Source of the DNA: Dendrophyllia cribrosa | Taxonomy: Eukaryota > Cnidaria > Anthozoa > Scleractinia > Dendrophylliidae | NCBI GenBank assembly: GCA_024195265.1 | Contig: JAJLRJ010000005.1 | Coordinates: 45,833,587-45,897,586, forward strand | DNA length: 64,000 bases | Direction: 5' to 3' | In this document: one piece after another, positions 58,005 through 64,000 of the stretch | Numbering within the stretch: position 1 is the first letter of the stretch | Layout: the number at the start of each line of letters is the position of its first letter | The notes under the pieces: model-generated | Databases searched by the model: none | What the model was told of the DNA's origin: nothing | The model's input: the letters and a program-made list of their open reading frames with translations, nothing else | Position numbers and translations under genes: made by a program

Positions 58005-58309
58005 TAAAGTCCACCCTACGACAAGTTCATTTCTTAGAGTCTATTTTAAAAGAAGCAAAACCCAACAAAAGACGAGATTTAATCCGTCACGCCAACAAGG
58101 ATCAAATTAATGCCATGAGTGAATTGACACTCAACCTATTGAAAAACAAACTCCCCATTCATCCACAACATGTGATTAGGTTAAAATCGCATCGTAAACA
58201 GATGCGTAATTTGGCCAAAAAATCACTGTCTCAGAAAAAACGGCGTGACATTTTGATGAGTCAACGCGGTAGTGGATTTCTCAAAGTTTTGGGATGTTGT
58301 CTACTTTGA
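58005..58309 (+). pseudogene. Conserved small Polinton protein, start codon apparently lost
   Basis: The frame is open from before 58005 to 58309 and reads LRQVHFLESILKEAKPNKRR, then DLIRHANKDQINAMSELTLN, VIRLKSHRKQMRNLAKKSLS and KKRRDILMSQRGSGFLKVLG. This LR...L...KRR-L-x-A...E-x-x-N-L-L...R-x-L-x-Q-x-GSGFL pattern is one I associate with a common ~100-residue protein of Polintons and related elements. Position 58005 has ATA where ATG would be expected; the first ATG is at 58115. The role is unknown, perhaps a virion component given the KRR and GSG processing-like sites. Confidence 0.6.
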
Positions 58310-58312
58310 GAG

Positions 58313-58322
58313 CATAAAAAGG
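58313..58322 (+). promoter_or_regulatory. TATA box (CATAAAAAGG) for the 58355 gene
   Basis: 32 bp before ATG 58355, directly after the TGA of the preceding gene. Confidence 0.65.
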
Positions 58323-58354
58323 TTGGACCTAACGTGCTGTGTCAGTTTTAAAAG

Positions 58355-59041
58355 ATGTCCAAGAAAGGTGTGGAATACCAGAAAATGATGTTGGTTCCTT
58401 ATCAAGTGGGTGAAGAAATGTTGAAAAGTTATTATACAGAATCACCCAGACTCAATGCTTTACTGTCTTCTGTCAAGAAGGAACAACAGATTCTCAACAA
58501 TCCTAACATGTCAGCAGAGGAAAAAGTAGTTTTGGCGAATCCTTTGAAACCAGAGATTCGAAAACGATTTAAAAACTACCGCATGCAACAAGTAATAGGT
58601 ATAGACGACGAGAACGAAGATGAGCCTGATGATTTGATGACGACTGGTGAACAGAAAATGATACAAAAGATAGCCAACATGTTTAAGGTAAAGACACCCA
58701 ACTCTATCAAGCAGGAAATCAAGCAAGAACCCACCAAACCTAGCATAGATGTCACCTTACCGCAAGAAAAACATATTGAACAATCCGATGAGACGCGTGT
58801 CTCTAAAAAGAAGAAAAAAACGACTCCTGGTTCAGTGTATTGGTATCCGACTTCTCTCAAAACTAAAAAGCGTCGAAAAACACAGGCAAGCGTCAAAGGA
58901 TATTTGGCGAAAGTTCTTAAAAAAGCAACAGGATGGGAAGACTGGGAACCTCAGGGTAAAAAAGTCAAGAAAAGATTGACCTATTCCACTGTGAAAAAAC
59001 GATCAAGACGTGGCAAGCCAACCCTTTACGAAACAGAATAA
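58355..59041 (+). CDS. Unknown 228-residue basic Polinton protein
   Basis: Intact frame. The N-terminal half is helical (YQKMMLVPYQVGEEMLKSYY, LNALLSSVKKEQQILNNPNM), followed by an acidic patch (DDENEDEPDDLMTTGE), a KQEIKQEPTKPS linker with a SUMO-consensus-like IKQE, and a strongly basic C-terminus with TPGSVYWYPTSLKTKKRRK and a helix GYLAKVLKKATGWEDWEP. The hydrophobic first helix, helical middle and basic end recall internal core or DNA-binding virion proteins, but I cannot name a homologue. Located between the GSGFL protein and the PLA2-like gene. Confidence 0.6.
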   Translation: MSKKGVEYQKMMLVPYQVGEEMLKSYYTESPRLNALLSSVKKEQQILNNPNMSAEEKVVLANPLKPEIRKRFKNYRMQQVIGIDDENEDEPDDLMTTGEQKMIQKIANMFKVKTPNSIKQEIKQEPTKPSIDVTLPQEKHIEQSDETRVSKKKKKTTPGSVYWYPTSLKTKKRRKTQASVKGYLAKVLKKATGWEDWEPQGKKVKKRLTYSTVKKRSRRGKPTLYETE

Positions 59042-59045
59042 AAGG
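59037..59045 (+). promoter_or_regulatory. TATA-like box overlapping a stop codon, PLA2-like gene promoter
   Basis: AATAAAAGG includes the TAA stop at 59039-59041 and lies 37 bp before ATG 59083. Confidence 0.55.
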
Positions 59046-59082
59046 CGGTTCTCGAAAAAAAACTGTAGTCATTGCGTTTATT

Positions 59083-59435
59083 ATGCCCAAACGAAGCAAA
59101 CCACGTAGAAAAAGATTACAACGAGGACGAGGTGGAATCAATTTAGTGGGAGCTTTGCAAAAACTCAATCCGCCGGAATTACATTGGCCCGGTTATCAGT
59201 TTCTCGGGCCATTTACAAAGTTGGAAAAGCGATTGAAACGTGGTGACAAGGGAATTAATAGATTGGATCGCATTGCCAAAGCTCCAATATCGCTTATTCT
59301 AATGCCAAGAACAAAGAAGACATTTGGAAAGCCGACGACAAAATGGTAAAAGCTATTGACAGATTACCTAAAAAGAATTTAACTGAGAAGGTGATTCGAA
59401 ACATCATCAGTATCAAACGAAAACTCAAACTGTAA
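59083..59435 (+). pseudogene. Phospholipase-A2-like virion protein (broken at the catalytic site)
   Basis: ATG 59083 starts a basic leader (MPKRSKPRRKRLQRGRGG), then LHWPGYQFLGPFTKLEKRL and GDKGINRLDRIAK, which match the calcium-loop and first-helix layout of parvovirus VP1-type PLA2 domains also present in adintoviruses. The frame stops at 59349. From about 59311 another frame reads SNAKNKEDIWKADDKMVKAI to a TAA at 59433-59435, the usual second helix and tail. The break falls where the His-Asp catalytic pair should be, and neither residue is visible; the calcium loop also has F where G is expected. The product cannot be an active lipase. Role in relatives: membrane breach during entry. Confidence 0.72.
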
Positions 59436-59437
59436 AC

Positions 59438-59919
59438 ATGACTTATCGGTGGGTAGATCTGAAATAGGTAAAAAGCTGCAGAGATGCGTGTTATCAGCTA
59501 GTGTGGAAAAAACAGTGGATTATCAGTTTACTTGAGTTGATTATCACACGAAGCGGTTTACAAGTACCAACGTCTGCTAGTTTTTTCTCCGCTGAATTGT
59601 TTGAATACCATCATCGCGTCGACGATGCGATCAAGAACACATTATGCAACATAGATTGGCGTGCTGTTCACACCGATTGGAGAGGAGCTTTATTGAATAA
59701 AGGTTATCTTATTCCAGTGCTTTCAGATCATGACATCGAATGGACAAAAACTGAGATGGATGACAAAGTAATGTTGAAGGATATTTTAACATTTGAAACG
59801 GTCAATTTTGCAGTTAAATACGAATTGTACGTCTTGTTCATGAAGATTTGAATGAACTGTTTGACATTGAACGCCCTGGACTTTGGTCCGAGGGACTTGA
59901 TGAGGTAGATCATGTATAA
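59438..59919 (+). pseudogene. Unknown Polinton gene with a UAG and a frameshift
   Basis: ATG 59438 (MTYRWVDLK) is followed by TAG at 59465-59467. The same frame then stays open to 59851, reading CRDACYQLVWKKQWIISLLE, PTSASFFSAELFEYHHRVDD and TEMDDKVMLKDILTFETVNF. Near 59825 another frame takes over with VHEDLNELFDIERPGLWSEG to a TAA at 59917-59919. Total about 160 residues. An acidic helical protein of unknown function, apparently a once-intact gene between the PLA2-like and zinc-finger genes. The last TAA lies within the next TATA box. Confidence 0.48.
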
Positions 59920-59923
59920 ATAG
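59915..59923 (+). promoter_or_regulatory. TATA box overlapping a stop codon
   Basis: TATAAATAG, including the TAA at 59917-59919, 36 bp before ATG 59959. A perfect TGACGTCA lies at 59949-59956, just before that ATG. Confidence 0.6.
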
Positions 59924-59948
59924 AGTGGACAAGATAAAACAAGTTCAT

Positions 59949-59956
59949 TGACGTCA
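59949..59956. promoter_or_regulatory. CRE palindrome TGACGTCA
   Basis: Second of three perfect copies in the Polinton gene region. It sits between TATA box and ATG, so in the presumed 5' leader. Confidence 0.4.
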
Positions 59957-60065
59957 TAATGAGTGATACAGAATAGACCAATGACACCAAATGCTGTTGT
60001 GATGCTCAAAGTATAAGAGAAGTAATACAGGAGCTGTTCACCATTCTTTTTCAACAACTGATAAT

Positions 60066-60704
60066 GTGGATTCAAAGAAGACCACCTCAGTGAAGAAGCA
60101 AAGCAAGCCGAGAAAAAAGATCCCTAAACATGCAAATGTTGTGGAAGAAATGAAACAGTGTGCACGTGAACTAGTGAAATGTCCTATTCATTTGTTCAAT
60201 ACTCTCAACAGTCGTCCTGCCAAGAAATCAGGTCAAGTGTTTTTTACTTGCCCCGAGAAGACATGTCCAGTGTTTTGCTTTGAGAACAAGCTACAAGATT
60301 ACTGCAACAGCATCACAAGCAAGCTCTTGCCTTTGTATAAGAGCTTCACACCCCTCTGTCATTGCGAAAAACAAGCTGCATTAAGAGTGTCAGGCTCAGA
60401 AAGGAACCCACAAAGACCCTACTTTAGCTGTAGGTCAGAGGAACGATGCAAGTTCTTCCAGTGGGGAGATGAAGAAATGGCCGACAAAAATTTACAACTG
60501 GCAATGGAAATAGAACAGAAGAAGCAAATGCAGCAAGCAGCAAAAGAACAATTTCTTTACAAATTAGGTAACCCAGTGCCAGCACCTATCTTGACAGAAC
60601 AAGAAATTGACAGTTTCTTTGCTTCCATCAGCAATCCGGAAGGTCAAACTTGTCTAAACGTTCAAGACAGCTCCGGGCAAGCCGCCTGTGGTTCTAGTAT
60701 GTGA
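60066..60704 (+). CDS. Double GRF-type zinc-finger protein
   Basis: Open frame of about 212 residues with no clear ATG at its start. The ATG at 59959 (MSDTE, then TAG) is in another frame, so the 5' end may be damaged, or translation begins at the internal ATG of VVEEMKQCARE. Basic leader SVKKQSKPRKKIPKHAN. First finger: CPIHLFNTLNSRP...GQVFFTCPEKTCPVFCFE. Second: CHCEKQAALRVSGSERNPQR, then PYFSCRSEERCKFFQWGDEE, matching the GRF consensus C-x-C...(R)-x-F-x-C...C-x-F-F-x-W. GRF fingers bind single-stranded or nicked DNA (APE2, topoisomerase III alpha, NEIL3), suggesting a role in replication or repair of the element. C-terminal region helical, then low-complexity. Confidence 0.7.
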   Translation: MDSKKTTSVKKQSKPRKKIPKHANVVEEMKQCARELVKCPIHLFNTLNSRPAKKSGQVFFTCPEKTCPVFCFENKLQDYCNSITSKLLPLYKSFTPLCHCEKQAALRVSGSERNPQRPYFSCRSEERCKFFQWGDEEMADKNLQLAMEIEQKKQMQQAAKEQFLYKLGNPVPAPILTEQEIDSFFASISNPEGQTCLNVQDSSGQAACGSSM

Positions 60705-60709
60705 CGTCA
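60702..60709. promoter_or_regulatory. CRE palindrome TGACGTCA overlapping the GRF gene stop
   Basis: Third perfect copy; TGA of the site is the stop codon of the GRF gene (60702-60704). It is followed by CACTGTGATAAACAATAG and GCCTTGCCCTGACC, similar to the complement of the 49980-50035 divergent promoter (GGGCAAG...CTATTGTTTATTG). Confidence 0.45.
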
Positions 60710-60830
60710 CCACTGTGATAAACAATAGCCTTGCCCTGACCTGCCCGCTCTAAAACAATGACCCTTAAAACGCAAACATATTTCAAACGCATCAACTCTT
60801 GCAGCTGGAGCTCATTTTGAAACGTTAAAT

Positions 60831-61211
60831 ATGGCTTTCAAAAACGCTTATTTGGACTTTGAAGATCTTTACAAGAAGCCAGTGAAAAGATGGAGAAATA
60901 TCCCTCCTTATCGATGGTACCATATTACTTATCAAAGCACCAATATTACACAAGTGAAAGACTATCTTCAGTTGGTTTTGGATAAAAAACTGTGTGTCAA
61001 TGCTTTTGCGTTTGATCCAATAGAGACAAATCATATTTGTGAAGCCTGCCTTAATATGTATGATGTCGCAAGTTATAGTTTGCTGTTGGACGACGAAAAC
61101 ACTCTTCATTTACTAATCAAGACCCTTTGCTGTAATATGGCTGATGTTCTTGGTTGCTTTCTCGTTCGAATGGGATTTTCAAATTGTAAAGGAAGCCAAC
61201 ACAGTTTATGA
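60831..61211 (+). CDS. Unknown 126-residue Polinton protein
   Basis: Intact frame from ATG 60831 (MAFKNAYLDFEDLYKKPVKRW). The product has aromatic and cysteine-rich parts (WRNIPPYRWYHITYQS, CVNAFAFDPIETNHICEACL, LIKTLCCNMADVLGCF). Two C-x2-C-like pairs could bind metal, but no known finger is formed. It is the last gene before the tRNA-like unit and right terminal repeat. The leader contains a CRE site 120 bp upstream. Function not recognised. Confidence 0.5.
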   Translation: MAFKNAYLDFEDLYKKPVKRWRNIPPYRWYHITYQSTNITQVKDYLQLVLDKKLCVNAFAFDPIETNHICEACLNMYDVASYSLLLDDENTLHLLIKTLCCNMADVLGCFLVRMGFSNCKGSQHSL

Positions 61212-61376
61212 CTGACACTGGACCACTGAAGAAAAAATAGATAAACCAGGCAGAACGTTTAACTACATGTCTCAACATTTGTAATCACCTTGATTTACTC
61301 AATAAACCAGTGAAAATGTATATTCAGTTGTCTGTCATTTCTACGTACATCCCTGAAAAAAAAAGGCAAAAAAGAA

Positions 61377-61458
61377 TGGAGCGAAGTGGACTCGAACCAC
61401 CATTTCTCACGCTTGCACTTTGTACAAGGCGAGCGCTCTGCTCGTTGAGCTAAAGCCC
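61377..61458 (-). tRNA. tRNA-like Pol III unit near the right terminal repeat
   Basis: On the - strand TAGCTCAACGAGCAGAGCG (D-arm/A box) is followed 40 bp later by GGTTCGAGTCC, a perfect B box in a T-arm GGTGG...CCACT. TTCTTTTTTGC follows as a Pol III terminator. The acceptor arms GGGGCTT and CGCTCC pair only partly, and the anticodon region is too long (GCCTTGTACAAAGTGCAAGC), as if it had an insertion or intron. A functional tRNA is doubtful; a pseudo-tRNA, a SINE head or a virus-borne tRNA-like RNA are options. Confidence 0.55.
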
Positions 61459-61499
61459 CTTTCACATCAAATAACACAAAACAATCTCTTGTTAAACAT

Positions 61500-61847
61500 T
61501 TCCCTCACTTCCGGCTCCATTCATTCCAGCAATATTCACTTCCGGTTCCTTTTTTATTGGTCCTAGTCCCCGCTCTTCTATATCCATACTGGGTTCCAGC
61601 CCTCCTCTCTCCCATCCCCATCACCCTCTCTCCCAAAGGATTATGGTTTCTCGTTTCTGACATTTGAATTTCTAATTAGGTGGTCTCCTCATTATCGTAA
61701 TATATGCACACCTCTCGTTTCCCCGTACTGTAAGTACCCTCGCGGCCGCCATCTTGGATTTTCACACCTTTCTATTGTTCTCCGTATGGTAATGAGGGAA
61801 TACTGTGCTGTGATTGGCTATGCCCGATACCAATGACCAGTACTACT
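61500..61847 (-). repeat. Polinton terminal inverted repeat, right
   Basis: Complement of 30047-30450, lacking the roughly 100-bp internal duplication of the left copy. Contains CCAAGATGGCGGC (YY1-like) and CCGGAAGTG twice (ETS-like). Ends ...CCAGTACTACT. Confidence 0.92.
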
Positions 61848-61853
61848 AACTGC
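61848..61853. repeat. Polinton target-site duplication, right (AACTGC)
   Basis: Same six bases as 30041-30046. Confidence 0.93.
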
Positions 61854-61860
61854 TGCTGCT

Positions 61861-61914
61861 CCCATCAGGTACCCTGCCCCAGTGTCCCATCAGGTACCCT
61901 GCCCCAGTGTCCCA
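61861..61914. repeat. 25-bp direct repeat, two copies
   Basis: CCCATCAGGTACCCTGCCCC AGTGT occurs twice in tandem, followed by CCCATACC, in the intron after the WASHC4-like exon. Confidence 0.85.
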
Positions 61915-61916
61915 TA

Positions 61917-62554
61917 CCTTAATGAATCTTGCGTTGATATGTTCATCAAACAGAAACTGTGAAAAGATAAAGAACTTCTTGCGTAGAAACTGATAGGTGA
62001 AATTCACTGTTGTTTTCATTATTCCTGAACCGTGTGTTCTGATCAAGTTGGCGATATGGCGAATGTTAATGGTGTTCAAATGCCTGTTGTTCGATGCTGT
62101 TTCCACAAAAATCCGAATAATTATCAAAAAACAACATGAATGAACGATTCCACATCTCTGTCAATCTGCTTTCTTGCTGAAAATAAAGAAACTGAAGTGA
62201 AAGAATGACCATACTTTTATTAATGAAATGGAAACCATGTTTTCTTACCTAATTATTGACGTTGTATAGATATCGAGAAACAAACTCATGAATGTTTCGC
62301 ATGATCTCCAAGACGTCCAGACCCGGGGTTAGGTTCAAGAGGGGTATGAGCCCTGGAGAAAGGGAGTGGAGTTGGTAGGTAGCTAAAATTTAAAAAAAAG
62401 CTGCAAATAGAGGCAAAAAAAAAAACAGGATTAAAGGACACAGCAACCCCAACATACAAACATTGAAAGGACTTCTGTCATCTAACTGCAAATGCTGATG
62501 TATGTGAAGACGCAGATCCGTTTCAATATCGCCACAGAGTGGTTGCAGCAAGAG
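61917..62554 (-). pseudogene. WASHC4: WASHC4 (SWIP)-like partial gene
   Basis: - strand exons match the WASH complex subunit SWIP. 62554-62462 (acceptor TTTTTTCCAG, donor GTTTGT) reads LCGDIETDLRLHIHQHLQLD. About 62325-62265 reads [20 protein letters not shown]. About 62115-61917 reads [39 protein letters not shown] and [10 protein letters not shown], ending at GTATGG. The WASH complex drives Arp2/3 actin assembly on endosomes. Odd points: the long exon expected between the first two is missing; the second ends NVNN followed by TAG before GTAAG; two exons follow GG where AG is expected. This suggests a decayed partial duplicate, though the third exon is well preserved. The Polinton lies in the next intron. 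Confidence 0.75.
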
Positions 62555-62635
62555 CTGGAAAAAAATAAAACTTACATTTCCATAGAAATATACAGTGACC
62601 AGTGTACTGGTCAGCTGTCTTGCTATACTTACTTC

Positions 62636-62700
62636 ATGTGATGTGTCGCTAATCTCCTTCTCAAAGGATTCCAACATGACCTGAGGGTAGCCAAGAGTCC
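62636..62700 (-). pseudogene. Possible further WASHC4-like exon
   Basis: LESFEKEISDTSHE on the - strand is open up to a GTAAGT donor (reverse complement at 62631-62636), 80 bp upstream of the LCGDIETDLRL exon. A plausible preceding exon; the upstream border lies in or near the 84-bp repeat. Confidence 0.4.
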
Positions 62701-63052
62701 GTATTAGAGAGGTGACCTTATAATACAGTTACAGAGGAACCTCTCTAATACTGACAGACACCAAAGAGATGGAGCCAACTGTTTGTATTAGACAGGTGAC
62801 CTTATAATACAGTTACAGTCCAACCTTTCTAATACTGACAGACACCAATGGGATGGAGCCAAGTGTTTGTATTAGACAGTTGACCTTATAATACAGTTAG
62901 AGTCGAACCACTCTAATACTGACAGACACCAAACGGATGGAGCCAACTGTTTGTATTAGAGAGGTGACCCTACAATACAGTTACAGTCCAACCTTTCTAA
63001 TACTGACAGACACCAATGGGATGGAGCCAAGTGTTTCTATTAGACAGGTGAC
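62697..63052. repeat. 84-bp tandem repeat with internal inverted repeats, about four copies
   Basis: GGAGCCAA(C/G)TGTTTGTATTAGA recurs at 62771, 62855, 62939 and 63023. Within each unit TATTAGA(G/C)AGGTGACCTTATAATACAG is followed by (A/C)CCT(T/C)TCTAATA, so each copy can form a hairpin. Confidence 0.9.
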
Positions 63053-63425
63053 CTTAACCCATGTTTATGTTAAAAAAAATAGTTCACAGCCGAGTGAGTG
63101 AGCGATCGAGTAACGTTTGCCCCTAAATCCTACAACTTGTTTTATGCTTCGCATTTTCAAGAGTTAAAAAGTAATAAATCGAGTTATTTCGACCAATTAA
63201 TTAACAGTTACAAGGACGAATTCCTTCTCATATTGACTTATTTATTGTCTACCGAAAGGTAATAAGAATATGTAAGAAGTCATTAACGAGTCTGAGCTAG
63301 TTGTGTTGATGGACAATTAAATTCCCACAACTGACATTATCCTTTTCGTTGCTAACAGCGCCAATTTTGACCATTTCTTCCTTTATCTCTTTATCTCTAT
63401 TTATTTCTTCCTTTATCTCCAGACA

Positions 63426-63622
63426 CTACTTTAGCAGAACGTCGCTTGTCTTAGATGTAGGATTTCCAAAGAGTTCTGGTGCACCAATCTCTCCTCGTGT
63501 AATGCGATCCAAAGTATTCATTAGATCATAACAGATGGACTCATTGACGACCGAGTCCTTCTTATACTCAGGGTGCACATCCACGAATCTCCGCATCCAC
63601 TGCGCTGTGGTCAGCAGTTCAC
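63426..63622 (-). CDS. GCLC: Glutamate-cysteine ligase catalytic subunit, last exon
   Basis: After a CCCTAAAG acceptor the - strand exon reads GELLTTAQWMRRFVDVHPEY, then KKDSVVNESICYDLMNTLDR and APELFGNPTSKTSDVLLK followed by a stop at 63426. The GEL-T-A-WMR-F--HP-YK-DSVV order with a PEL-G end is the conserved C-terminus of the GCLC family. GCLC joins glutamate and cysteine as the first, rate-limiting step of glutathione synthesis in the cytosol. Upstream exons would be beyond the window end. The exon is intact with no disabling change. Confidence 0.85.
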
Positions 63623-63820
63623 CTTTAGGGAAAGGAACAAGAGAGTCAGCATTGGCATGCATGTGCTAATGCAATGTCATTCAATGACACTTTCATTTTT
63701 AGATTCAAACCTTTGGTCATGTGATATGGTTTAAAAGTTTAACTCTTTGAATGAAATCCCCCAATACGCTATGCTGTGCTGTTTATTAGGCTGTAAAAGG
63801 TGGTTCTTAAGTCAGGCCTA

Positions 63821-63965
63821 AATTCCGATATTTTAAAATTCTTCCTTGGCTCCGAGGAAATAAAACAAAACAAACAAATCATTTGAGATTCAGGGACGAA
63901 TTATTTATTTCTTTTGTTTTATTTCCCTGAGCCTCGGAGTCAAGTTAGAATTTTGATATATTGAT
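63821..63965. repeat. Palindromic repeat with CTCGGAG arms
   Basis: CCGATATTTTAAAATTCTTC...CTTGGCTCCGAGGAAATAAA pairs with TTTATTTCCCTGAGCCTCGG and ATTTTGATAT. A diverged half copy is at 3730-3800. Confidence 0.7.
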
Positions 63966-64000
63966 GATTGCTTGAAATAAAGGATATTTTAAAAACTTTT

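Larger units (their letters stand above)
30047..61847. mobile_element. Maverick/Polinton (adintovirus-like), 31.8 kb with nested insertions
   Basis: The ends are AGTAGTACTGGTCATTGG and its complement, flanked by AACTGC on both sides. Terminal inverted repeats run roughly 30047-30450 and 61500-61847. Interior genes match the Polinton set: protein-primed PolB, DDE-chromodomain integrase, minor and major capsid proteins, adenain-like protease and packaging ATPase. Subtracting the three younger insertions with their duplications (8671, 1225 and 1790 bp) leaves about 20.1 kb, a normal Polinton size. In-frame stops or frameshifts in PolB, integrase, penton, major capsid, ATPase and the PLA2-like gene show that it no longer encodes a functional virus or transposon. 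It lies in the intron of a WASHC4-like gene. Confidence 0.95.

Overview
The window is animal nuclear DNA. It has spliced host exons, dense miniature inverted-repeat elements (MITEs), LINE remnants and autonomous DNA transposons, and no bacterial gene organisation. The host exons look like WASHC4/SWIP, the glutamate-cysteine ligase catalytic subunit, a phytanoyl-CoA dioxygenase family protein and a von Willebrand factor A domain. The mixture of ISL2EU/YqaJ, Polinton and TTAA-type MITEs suggests a marine invertebrate; an anthozoan cnidarian is my best guess, not a proven assignment.

The central feature is an end-to-end Maverick/Polinton (adintovirus-like integrated DNA virus/transposon) at 30047-61847. 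It is bounded by a perfect 6-bp target duplication (AACTGC at 30041-30046 and 61848-61853), has AGTAGTACT...AGTACTACT termini and roughly 350-400-bp terminal inverted repeats. It carries protein-primed DNA polymerase B, a DDE integrase with chromodomain, a penton-like minor capsid protein, a pX-like basic core protein, a double-jelly-roll major capsid protein, an adenain-like protease, an FtsK/HerA-type packaging ATPase, a phospholipase-A2-like protein and several small basic or unknown proteins. It also carries a double GRF zinc-finger protein, a spliced RING-finger gene and a tRNA-like Pol III unit beside the right terminal repeat. The late genes are on the + strand, each with its own TATA box, five of which overlap the stop codon of the gene before. 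Nearly every conserved gene is broken by one or more stops or frameshifts, so the copy is a fossil.

Three later insertions sit inside the element: an 8.67-kb CACAG-ended transposon (33103-41770, TCA duplication), a LINE-type ORF1-only retrocopy (42932-44143, 13-bp duplication and poly-A), and a 1.79-kb inverted-repeat element (50413-52197, TATTA duplication) that splits the integrase after about 14 codons and itself contains a 407-bp MITE. Removing these leaves about 20.1 kb, within the normal Polinton range.

Left flank (1-30040): minisatellite, several MITEs, a vWA exon, a decayed EnSpm/CMC-type transposase, a 5.46-kb ISL2EU element with THAP-DDE transposase and SAP-SWIM-YqaJ genes, a decayed unknown gene, two PhyH exons and a 5'-truncated LINE. 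Right flank (61854-64000): a WASHC4-like partial gene on the - strand, an 84-bp tandem repeat and the last exon of a GCLC gene. The Polinton landed in the intron just after a WASHC4 exon.
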